From: Bugula neritina
Taxonomy: Eukaryota > Bryozoa > Gymnolaemata > Cheilostomatida > Bugulidae
Direction: 5' to 3'
Length of the DNA: 64,000 bases
Assembly: GCA_964035545.1 (NCBI GenBank)
Contig: OZ037771.1
Span: 13,210,980-13,274,979, forward strand
Positions 20,201 to 28,900 of this stretch are shown here, piece after piece. Position numbers and translations under genes: made by a program. Position 1 is the first letter of the stretch. The number at the start of each line of letters is the position of its first letter. Under the pieces are notes generated by a model, which saw only the letters and a program-made list of their open reading frames with translations, had not been told where the DNA came from and did no database searches.

Positions 20201-22225
20201 CGCGGACGCGCCCAGTCAGTTCTATGATACCGTAGAAAGGAATCCGCGACCCGTCAGCTAGGGTGCCCGGTTCCCCGGTATAGGGAGCTAAGGCTCCCCT
20301 CTCCCTAGAGGGGAGGGTGTCGAAGACCCGACGGCTGAGGAGATTAGTGGTACACCCGGAGTCTAACAGAAAGGTGACAGCTTTGCCAGCCACCTTCCCT
20401 GGCAAGAAGTAGCTGCCTCCGTGAGGTTGTACCCGTACTCCCCCAGCGTGCTCGGTCTCGGCCGAACGGGGCTGTGCCCGTTTGTTCCGCAGTTTGCGGG
20501 GCCGGTGAGAGTTTCCTTGCGGGGGGGGGTGTTTTGATCCTCCCCGATGCCCTGAGGGGCCTCGCTGGTCCGCTCCATTACTGGTAGCGGACCGAAGCGG
20601 TTGGTGAGAGGCAGAGAGAAGGGGTCTCGTGGTCGACCCGGCTGGCTGGTTCGGTGGGGTGTTTGCCATTGATGGGGGGCGGGCCGCTGGGCCCGTACGG
20701 GCTCCTGGCGACATCCACCCCGTTTTCCTCTCGGTTTGGGTCCGCGGAGCTCTGGAGGTCTCCGGGGAGGTTGTGGTTTCTGCTGCCGTTGGAATCGTGG
20801 GCCGCTTGAGCGGCGGTGTCCCTGGATGCCGCATTCCCAGCGTGGCATAGTGGGTCTGGGGGGTTTTGTTGCTGGTCTCTTATATCTCCTGGAGTGGTTG
20901 TATGTTATGGTCGCCATCAATTGTCCCAGTTTAGTCATCAAGCGGTCCATCTCCATCTCTAGAGGGGGGTTAGTGGTAGCGGCAGCTATTCGGACCGGGT
21001 GGTCTGACTCTCTAGAGGTCCGCGGAGCAGTCTCCTCCGTCTTGTAGAGCTGCTCGGCCTCAGCGTAGGCCTTGTTTTCTTGAATTGCGGCCTCTATCGT
21101 GGTTACCCCCTTGGCTTGTAACTGGTGGTGGAAGCCCAAAGTGTTGAGGGACTGTACAAAATCTTCGAATGTATAGCGCCGTCTGTGCGTTTCTGGCAGA
21201 TCGCTATACGCGGTCCGTGCCAGTCTCTGCACCAGAGTGGCGTGATCAGGAAGCGGTGTACATGTCTTGCGGAGCAGTCCCTGCAGCTTGGACTTGGCGA
21301 CGGCAACGGGTATGCCAAAACGGGCCCGTAGTGTAGCAATGATCCCGTTTACGCTAGACTTCCACCCGTACGGCTTGGCTTCTTCCGTCAGTGCCATTCG
21401 CAGTTTCGCAAGAGTTACTCTTGGCGGCCATCTTGTAATGGCTGCAACTTCACGAAACTCTTGAATGAACTGTTCAACATCTTCAAGGCCCGTGAATACG
21501 GGAACCTCTAATGTATTCCTATGTGCCTCCTCTCCAGCTCTGAGAGGGCCTATGATAATGTTTCGCTCACCTTCTTCCATTGAAGTTACTCTTTCGTCCA
21601 TGATGTTCTAATACTTTCCCATTGTCTTTATATAGTAGCTAGTAATCCCACCGCTGCCACCACTGTAGTAATTTGTGCAATTACTGTGCGTGGGTTCCTA
21701 GCTTTGTAATTATAGTCTATTTATCCACATCAACAAAGTATTTAAGTGAGATTCACGAGGTTTATTTATTGCTAAGTATATAGAAAGATATAAAAAGTAC
21801 GCAGACTTGAAACACTACATCTTTACTCGCTTAGTACGCTCTCTCTACTACTACTACTACTACACGCTGAGGGTTATCACATGACGCAGTCTGATTGGCT
21901 AAAGGGGCTTGGGGGACGCGCGTATTACGTACTCACTACAATATTACAGATTGTAGAGATGAGATTTCTAGCTGAGGGCAGTGTGTTCTCTTAAATGTTA
22001 TATGATTGACTTTTGATATATGATTTGAATAAGTTATTATAGGCATACTCAAACTACAGTTTAACACCTGCCTGCCTTACTTGTTAACACTTGTCATGAG
22101 ATAAACATTCACTGTCACTGTTATCAACTAATATTCTAGATTCTTCCAGCAGTCACGACCCTTCTCGGCCAACTGGACAGTACTACATGCCCACAAGTGC
22201 TGAGGATATTGCTCCGATTGGCTAA
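11236..22225 (+). CDS. Unrecognised single-pass membrane protein, at least 254 aa, 5 exons
   Basis: Exons 11236-11323, 12262-12474, 13472-13632, 13945-14161 and 22140-22225 join in consistent phases (765 nt including TAA). A short N-terminal part rich in S, T and N (NNTS and NTS glycosylation-type sites) is followed by one membrane helix, [17 protein letters not shown]. The basic stop-transfer [11 protein letters not shown] comes next, then a cytoplasmic tail of about 190 residues with an acidic patch (EADDDND), a lysine-rich stretch and the end [16 protein letters not shown] do not recognise the family. The frame is open upstream of the chosen ATG to an acceptor-like CTGCTCAG, so an extracellular N-terminal exon or signal peptide may be missing. 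The last intron (about 8 kb) carries a complete Ty3 element in the opposite orientation. Confidence 0.6.
11959..12160 (+). mobile_element. tRNA-derived SINE, plus copy
   Basis: Same family as 8538-8747: head GGGAGCAGCCGTGGTCTAG, B box GGTTCGAGCCC, body AAAGCTTCCAGTCATAA, tail TATAAACTTGCGTGAG. It lies in intron 1 of the membrane-protein gene. The tRNA-like head has a short internal deletion compared with the 8538 copy. Confidence 0.92.
13746..13905. repeat. Minisatellite, about 40-bp unit, 4-5 copies
   Basis: Diverged units centred on TATGCTATTGTAGCTATACTAG, in the intron before exon 4 of the membrane-protein gene. Confidence 0.8.
14342..14623 (-). repeat. 3' LTR (282 bp)
   Basis: On the minus strand it begins TGTAGTGAG and ends ATTACTACA, so its termini form the inverted repeat TGTAGT/ACTACA. 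It holds a CCAAT box (14577-14581), a TATA-like TTTTTATATC (14465-14474) and two overlapping AATAAA signals (14439-14448). It differs from the other LTR only by one CT and one TAC unit in a short simple repeat, by eye. Confidence 0.95.
14624..14634 (-). promoter_or_regulatory. Polypurine tract of the Ty3 element
   Basis: Minus-strand GGGGGGGGCGG ends exactly at the 3' LTR boundary, the expected place for the plus-strand primer of reverse transcription. Confidence 0.8.
14991..16079 (-). CDS. Ty3 element third ORF: two zinc fingers plus C-terminal coiled coil (362 aa)
   Basis: This intact ORF lies downstream of pol, where an env would be in an errantivirus. It has no signal peptide and no membrane segment. 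Residues about 155-215 carry two zinc-finger-like motifs. The first, CRLC...HIPQH, fits C-x2-C-x12-H-x3-H. The second, CPC...H...C, fits C-x-C-x12-H-x5-C. A long proline- and arginine-rich region follows ([12 protein letters not shown], a nuclear-localisation-like cluster), then a coiled coil ([16 protein letters not shown]). The N-terminal third is acidic and serine-rich. It could be a nucleic-acid-binding accessory or regulatory protein of the element; that role is inferred. A consensus donor CAG|GTAAGC lies 30 bases before its ATG. Confidence 0.8.
   Translation of the reverse strand: METSLPSVSSDLIALIESQLLGTESYVKGDENITMADDLLDLELDTMSLCQSTRHDSVPRVLSKKMYDSQTSNSRLSSELWCKDHTRSNSNSALLDTALSPLPGDMPSLEMAWNEEPVPTTLPEALLHQPCWVTPDTEALIREHKGDDKCTTCRLCQLHFTTPRRLRVHIPQHYFTTFCPCGEYSYHRDYILRHQRTMGCHVGHLFEVDEPSFPQFLDLIRPFISDPARYERLRQEFPTPRTITQGPCPKPPGYRRPHVPRPSPPARTVPRPDSIPRVVLRRIEVPQRWRPSPPVSPRPSRKRRWPSSSPNRHSAPARNLGEAEERIRELKKEVQRLTPRISAAASELRALSASVARMKGSA
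16145..16810 (-). CDS. Ty3 pol C-terminal tail, displaced frame
   Basis: Proline-rich tail, then [20 protein letters not shown], the type of sequence that ends many Ty3 integrases. It overlaps the end of the preceding pol frame at a G9/C9 run (16812-16820). It is therefore most simply the original pol C-terminus cut off by an indel in that run, not a separate gene. Confidence 0.65.
   Translation of the reverse strand: MLEPRRQTATRGRQRHGPEYEVVVPREEDLVRQETPLPPTEVRPPPPVPSLPPPLPDPHPRPEVQNPPVGGAPSGDNSGEGNAIINDGPETPQVEQNSPPVSTPPQPTTTTPSPANTSPPLERGQRTRQPPAYLKDFVCDRVTNGSYESPAGRRTEGLATKRGSCEHHGNLNFCEGGVVNKTTTPGANSSSRAQQPRCPVFSYADVVKGRRIQTQSTDIQA
16717..18752 (-). CDS. Ty3 pol, RNase H and integrase part
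   Basis: RNase H shows [25 protein letters not shown] and LRTDHASL. Integrase has the HHCC zinc domain ([10 protein letters not shown] ... CEICQASK) and the DDE core: [18 protein letters not shown] and then the E in [11 protein letters not shown]. No chromodomain is evident. The ORF is open from 18867, but coding sense begins near 18752, where the upstream RT frame stops. Catalytic motifs look intact, so damage is limited to frame breaks. Confidence 0.92.
18741..20834 (-). CDS. Ty3 pol, protease and reverse transcriptase part
   Basis: Aspartic protease motif [13 protein letters not shown] with [11 protein letters not shown] later, then a full reverse transcriptase: [38 protein letters not shown], catalytic YLDDVIV and [10 protein letters not shown]. 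The frame ends at TGA 18741-18743, directly after the run GGGG (18744-18747). RNase H continues in the -1 frame, so one base is missing or a frameshift is used. It overlaps the gag ORF by 472 bases in a different frame. Confidence 0.93.
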   Translation of the reverse strand: MRHPGTPPLKRPTIPTAAETTTSPETSRAPRTQTERKTGWMSPGARTGPAARPPSMANTPPNQPAGSTTRPLLSASHQPLRSATSNGADQRGPSGHRGGSKHPPPQGNSHRPRKLRNKRAQPRSAETEHAGGVRVQPHGGSYFLPGKVAGKAVTFLLDSGCTTNLLSRRVFDTLPSRERGALAPYTGEPGTLADGSRIPFYGIIELTGRVRDQVIQETFVISQLEEDAILGMPFLKRHGCHIDFSKSAMLMGGRELACVDKFGRPLAEGVQVVRNCTIPSRSRATVHCRVNNSQLSGLGVVEGAHRRIQLASSLNRLTDRGEILVQCVNPFSEAVQLPSGSMLGRFYSIQEEDIGPSLGAATEGPQQSPSVRRGTVPPHVKELYQAACDGCTGNVECQTMAQLLRDYSDVFSSGDHDVGLTTAVRHEIPLAAGTTPIRQPTRRLGPEKEKEVSQQVRDLLDRGLIEPAHSAWSSPVVLVRKKDGSWRFCVDYRKLNSVTIQDAYPLPRIDESLEALAGSKYFSTLDLLSGYWQVPLSPDAQEKAAFITRDGLWKWKVLPFGLTSAPATFQRLMEQVLSGLHWKTLLVYLDDVIVISPDFQTHVSRLREVFDRLRGANLKLKPSKCALLQPEVKYLGHVVGRHGVATDPEKVRAIEDWVTPQDLTGLQAFLGLVGYYRQYIPDFAGVAQPLNRLTAKG
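20363..21601 (-). CDS. Ty3 gag polyprotein
   Basis: First ORF after the primer-binding site, 412 codons. An N-terminal capsid-like helical region ([48 protein letters not shown]) is followed by a basic arginine/proline-rich nucleocapsid-like half. A degraded zinc knuckle is visible at [10 protein letters not shown]; the first and last cysteines of the usual C-x2-C-x4-H-x4-C are replaced. The last part of the ORF runs over protease sequence in the wrong frame, so the true gag end or the gag-to-pol frameshift lies inside 20834-20363, possibly at the G9 run 20521-20529. Confidence 0.85.
   Translation of the reverse strand: MDERVTSMEEGERNIIIGPLRAGEEAHRNTLEVPVFTGLEDVEQFIQEFREVAAITRWPPRVTLAKLRMALTEEAKPYGWKSSVNGIIATLRARFGIPVAVAKSKLQGLLRKTCTPLPDHATLVQRLARTAYSDLPETHRRRYTFEDFVQSLNTLGFHHQLQAKGVTTIEAAIQENKAYAEAEQLYKTEETAPRTSRESDHPVRIAAATTNPPLEMEMDRLMTKLGQLMATITYNHSRRYKRPATKPPRPTMPRWECGIQGHRRSSGPRFQRQQKPQPPRRPPELRGPKPRGKRGGCRQEPVRAQRPAPHQWQTPHRTSQPGRPRDPFSLPLTNRFGPLPVMERTSEAPQGIGEDQNTPPRKETLTGPANCGTNGHSPVRPRPSTLGEYGYNLTEAATSCQGRWLAKLSPFC
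21642..21662 (-). other. Primer-binding site, tRNA-Leu type
   Basis: One base after the 5' LTR the minus strand reads TGGTGGCAGCGGTGGGATT. This complements the 3' end of a tRNA-Leu (acceptor stem ending with added CCA). Confidence 0.8.
21664..21940 (-). repeat. 5' LTR (277 bp)
   Basis: Same sequence as 14342-14623 except for two short-repeat length changes (5 bp). It is followed by ATAT, which matches the four bases before the other LTR. Confidence 0.95.
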
Positions 22226-22936
<711 letters not shown>

Positions 22937-25900
22937 TTAGACATCATTGCTGGAACCAGGAGTTGCCAATGCCTGAAGTGTAGCTGCAAACCTTTCAAAG
23001 CTACGAATTTGAGTTCGGTTCCTGATGAGCAGGTACAGCAACCCCACCAGCATCTGCAAACGGCACAAACTAAGACATCATTAATTTCTAGCAGTTGTTA
23101 CAAAAGTTGTGATGTCAGAACAAAATACTGTCGCAAAGTTAATTACTCAACTGTGACTACTATACTTAGGTTGAGTAGTTAATAGTGAGCAGTATAAAAT
23201 ATACTGCTCACTATTGCTTAGTAATGATTGATATAGAGAAAGTTTAGTAAAGAAAGGGAGAACTTTTATTAGCCTAAGTTCTTTAATTTTCTTAATAAAT
23301 TTTGTTGCGACACGAGTTGAAATTCTCACGAGAACCTACATACAGATGAATACATAGGGCTTTATAATTAACTCTTTGATAGAAAGTGGTCAAGACCTCT
23401 GAAGCTACTTACACAACCTAATGATCTTAAACTAAGGGGTCTAAAACTAAAACAAACTCTAGTCTAGAGTCTAAAGTGAAGCCCCTGCTAAGAGAATGTG
23501 GTGGAAGACAACTTATGATTTTAGAATAATTTGCACATTTTCAAAGCTGCTTAAAAGACGGTATTTAACTTACAAGGACTAAGGGGCAGCCATGGTTTAG
23601 AGGTTAGAGCGTTTGCTTAGTAAACATAAATTTATGGGTTTGAACCCCAAAAAATGTCATTGGTGATGTTAGGAAGAGCATCCAGTCATAATTATTGCTC
23701 CTGCGCCTTATCTGAATAAGTCCCTAGCCCGATTTAACAAAAAGCCCTTTTCATCAGGGGTTTTCTCAGGAATAATGATTAGAAACTTGCGTGCGTTTTT
23801 TATCTAACATACAAGGGCTGTGATAGCTCCAAGGGTCAAGGTTAAAACGAAGACCAGCACACAGGGTTCAACACTTTTAATTATGAGTTTTTCTTCTTCA
23901 TGGTCGATGGATTCATTTGATGCTGCGGCAATACATCTCCCGTTTTCACACATTTTGCCGTCTGCACACTTTGCGCCATTGGGCACACGGCCAGGATTAT
24001 AGTCTGTGTCACCTGTGAGATGATGGAAAGCAGTTCATTATCAACATCAATCAAGTGGTTTGTCCAAAATAATTGTGTCAATCAGATGTTGGAATTAAAC
24101 AAAAGTATAAGCATGCTACAACAACAAACATGCACACACACACGCACACACGCACGCGCACACACACACACACACACACCTATATGGTGTTTTGAATTCT
24201 GTTACCAACACAGTGCTATTCTCTTTATTGTAGTAAACGAAAAATATACTTTATATCAATTTGAGCTGATAATTTAGATAAAATTATGGCAACTAGTAAA
24301 TAATCTCGCAAAGCTTACGTTTGAATTATATACTTGCACTCTGAATACATACTTGCACTCTGAATACATACTTACACTCTGAATATATTATACTTACCCA
24401 CTGAATATATAATTACACACTGAATATATACTTACACACTGAATATATACTCACACACTGAATATATACTTACACCCTGAATATATACTTACACCCTGAA
24501 TATATACTTACACCCTGAATATATACTTACCCACTGAATATATACCTACACCCTGAATATGTACTTACACCCTGAATATATACTTACCCACTGAGTACAT
24601 GCTTACACCCTGAATACATACACTCTGAATATATACTTACCCTCTGAATATATACTTACACCCTGAATATATACTTACACCCTGAATATATACTTGCACT
24701 CTGAATATATACTTACACTCTGAATATATTATACTTACCCACTAAATATATAATTACACTCTGAGTATATACTTACACCCTGAATATATACTTACACCCT
24801 GAATATATACTTACACCCTGAATATATACTTACACCCTGAATATATACTTACACCCTGAATATATACTTGCACCTTGAATATATACTTACCCACTGAATA
24901 TATAATTACACACTGAATACATACACTCTGAATAGATCATTACACCCTGAATATATACTTACCCACTGAATATATACTTGCACCTTGAATATATACTTAC
25001 ACTCTGAATATATACTTACACCCTGAATATATACTTACACCCTGAATATATACTTGCACCCTGAATATATACTTACACCCTGAATATATACTTGCACCTT
25101 GAATATATACTTACCCACTGAATATATAATTACACACTGAATATATACTTACACCCTGAATATATACACTCTGAATATATAATTACACACTGAATATATA
25201 CTTACACCCTGAATATATACACTCTGAATATATACTTACACCCTGAATATATACACTCTGAATATATACTTGCACCTTGAATATATACTTACCCACTGAA
25301 TATATACTTGCACCTTGAATATATACTTACACTCTGAATATATACTTACACCCTGAATATATACTTACACCCTGAATATATACTTACCCACTGAATATAT
25401 ACTTACACCCTGAATATATACTTGCACCTTGAATATATACTTACCCACTGAATATATAATTACACACTGAATACATACACTCTGAATAGATCATTACACC
25501 CTGAATATATACTTACCCACTGAATATATACTTGCACCTTGAATATATACTTACACTCTGAATATATACTTACACCCTGAATATATACTTACACCCTGAA
25601 TATATACTTGCACCCTGAATATATACTTACACCCTGAATATATACTTGCACCTTGAATATATACTTACCCACTGAATATATAATTACACACTGAATATAT
25701 ACTTACACCCTGAATATATACACTCTGAATATATAATTACACACTGAATATATACTTACACCCTGAATATATACACTCTGAATATATACTTACACCCTGA
25801 ATATATACACTCTGAATATATACTTGCACCTTGAATATATACTTACCCACTGAATATATACTTGCACCTTGAATATATACTTACACTCTGAATATATACT

Positions 25901-28900
25901 TACACCCTGAATATATACTTACACCCTGAATATATACTTGCACCCTGAATATATACTTACACCCTGAATATATACTTACACCCTGAATATATACACTCTG
26001 AATATATAATTACACACTGAATATATACTTACACCCTGAATATATACACTCTGAATATATACTTACACCCTGAATATATACACTCTGAATATATACTTAC
26101 ACTCTGAATATATACTTGCACCTTGAATATATACTCACCCACTGAATATATACTTGCACCTTGAATATATACTTACACCCTGAATATATACTTGCACCTT
26201 GAATATATACTTACCCACTGAATATATAATTACACACTGAATATATACTTACACCCTGAATATATAATTACACACTGAATAAATACTTACACCCTGAATA
26301 CATACACTCTGAATAGATCATTACACCCTGAATATATACTTACACCCTGAATATATACTTACACCCTGAATATATGCTTACCCACTGAGTATATAGCTTG
26401 AGTGCATCTTTTTCCGTACACATTTTTATTTGCTATTTCCGAAAGCAGAGCCTTAACTCTCGGGCTAGCAATAGCCTGAGCTCTGGCACGGCATTGCAGA
26501 ATCCCACAGAGAGCGTCTTGCTCAGTCCTGCAACTGATGTAGCTACGCAGGCCACCGTGTGAGAAGAAAGGGTTTGCAATTGTATCTGATCCACAATTAC
26601 CATAAGACTCACCTGTAATGTAAATGAGGGAATAACACTGAAGCTGCCATATACATGTTACCATGGTAACGCGTGGTAATCACTATAGACGCATAGTTAG
26701 TTTGTTGAGAGTTTTATGTGTGTGAGGTCATATATAGCTAGGCATCTTTTCAGCTGAGTTATTTTGTAAACTAATAAAAGTATTTATCAACATCATGAAT
26801 AGAAAAATAAGTTCAATATGCTATAAAAAAGCATTGTTGTAGCTTAAAATCAGCACTTAAAGTCTAATAATACGCTAACTTTTACCTTTACAACAAAATT
26901 CTACCTGAATAATTAATGGTGCTAAAACTGTTTGCATTAATAGGTTGGTAGCTCGCGGCTGCTTCAGCGTAAACCCCCTCCCCCCCTCTCAAAGTTTTAA
27001 AACTCAGGCTATGTAATAATGCTATTACCATGTATAAGAAAAAAAATTTGAGTAGCCAAAGATGATTAAGACATCAGTCATAGTTTATACACAAACCTAC
27101 AGCATTGTTGACAAGGTAACATATTTCATCAGCGTTTTCAGTATCTTCACCGTCACCGTACAGTACGTGACACTGGGATAGGTGGGAGTTGCACTTGCCA
27201 TCATAGCAATACGCTTCACCATTGTTATAACAAGGCATACCATTGAGCACATGTCTGTCCTCGGGGCACCTGTTAGACATGCCGTCGCAGACGTCATCTA
27301 TGTCACAGTGGATGTTGTTGACAGGTCGACAGACTGAGCCTTTCGACTTGAAGGCGCAGGTGTTCAGATTGCAACAAGATCCTGCACATTGCCAAATGAT
27401 ATGAAGAGAGATTATGACAACTTTATTACATTATATAGTGTTTGTTAGTTGCAGTAAGATACCATTTATTATAACAGGTAGTTTCTATATATAGTTTCTA
27501 ATGGAACTGCCCAACTTCGGGCACGGGTTATTAAATTCCCCCCCCCCGACTTTCTAACAACTATTAATAGAATTATACAGGAAGCTATTGTTTTCTTACC
27601 TCTTGCACAAGTCGCATTGCTGTATAATTTGCAGGTCTTTGGGTTGCAGCATTTGCTTGTACATAAAGGAGAAGGACCACAATCACACTCTTCACCTGCA
27701 GGGAACAGTATTACATTGTGTACTGCAATGAACAGCATTACATTGTGTACTGCAGCAGCATTACATTGTGTACTGCAGTGAACAGCATTACATTGTGTAC
27801 TGCAGTGAACAGCATTACATTGTGTACTGCAGCAGCATTACATTGTGTACTGCAGCAGCATTACATTGTGTACTGCAGTGAACAGCATTACATTGTGTAC
27901 TGCAGTGAACAGCATTACATTGTGTACTGCAGTGAACAGCATTACATTGTGTACTGCAGCAGTATTTGTTATATGATTGCGTGTGCTACAGCATTGTTAC
28001 ATGTTATATGATTTACGCTTTATGTGTATACACATGTCTACTTGTGAGTGTGTGAGTTTGTGTGTGAAGATTAGAATAAGCCACATCCAGACTGCTCTAT
28101 TGCTCTATTTTTTCAAAATTCTGATATATTTTGTTTAAATTTTATTTAGCTATCAAATATTATTCTAATTAGATATTATAAGGAAATCCTTGCATTTACT
28201 TGACTCTCAGTTGATTAAGACAACCCAACATAAGAGATTAAGACAACTCAACATAAGAGATTTTGATATGACAAATTACCATATTTACCAACAAGGGAAA
28301 GCTTTAAACTAGCTTGCAAAGATAAACCAGATTACCTTCATTAACCATGTAATTCCCACACAGAGACCCATTCTTATACTTGAATAGCGAAGACGGCTTA
28401 TTGGAGAGACACGAGCCAAGTCTGCTCAATTCTAAGGCTGCAATGATGTCATTCCTAGAGCATTCAGACCACGCCCACGACAGCTGACCTTCTCCTACAG
28501 ATAACTAGACATTCCCAATCACTACAATTGGTCACGCTTCAGTGCCCTTATATCACTACATCCCCATGCTTCGAATTTACTGCGTTCCCGTTATGAACCA
28601 TATGAGTATATTTGTGGTTGCAGTATGAACTAACTCAACTGGTTGTGCTTTTCTATTGACCTGTTCCCAAACATCAAAAGAAAAATCCATTCGCATAATT
28701 CGAAGTGATGGAAACATAATGATGATGTGAATAGATTTCTGCATTTAGGAGCAGTAGGGGAGAAATTTAGATAACCTCAGTGTTTAATGTTTTTATTACA
28801 TTTTTGGTTTGGGGCACGGGTTAAAATTCTCACGAGAACATAACTTCTTATGCTACATTTCTAATCTAGAACACATGCTTTTCTCAATTTCTCCACTACT

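Larger units (their letters stand above)
14342..21940 (-). mobile_element. Complete Ty3/Metaviridae-type LTR retrotransposon
   Basis: A 7.6-kb element lies on the minus strand between two near-identical LTRs (21664-21940 is the 5' LTR, 14342-14623 the 3' LTR). The flanks ATAT on both sides fit a 4-bp target duplication. The order along the minus strand is PBS, gag, protease, reverse transcriptase, RNase H, integrase, a third ORF, a G-rich polypurine tract and the LTR. RT before integrase places it with Ty3 rather than copia. The interior is much more GC-rich than the host DNA. It sits in the last intron of the single-pass membrane-protein gene, antisense to it. Confidence 0.97.

Noticed and set aside
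24336..26395. CRISPR-like array
   Set aside because: Units are contiguous with no unique spacers, in a spliced animal gene; it is a minisatellite.
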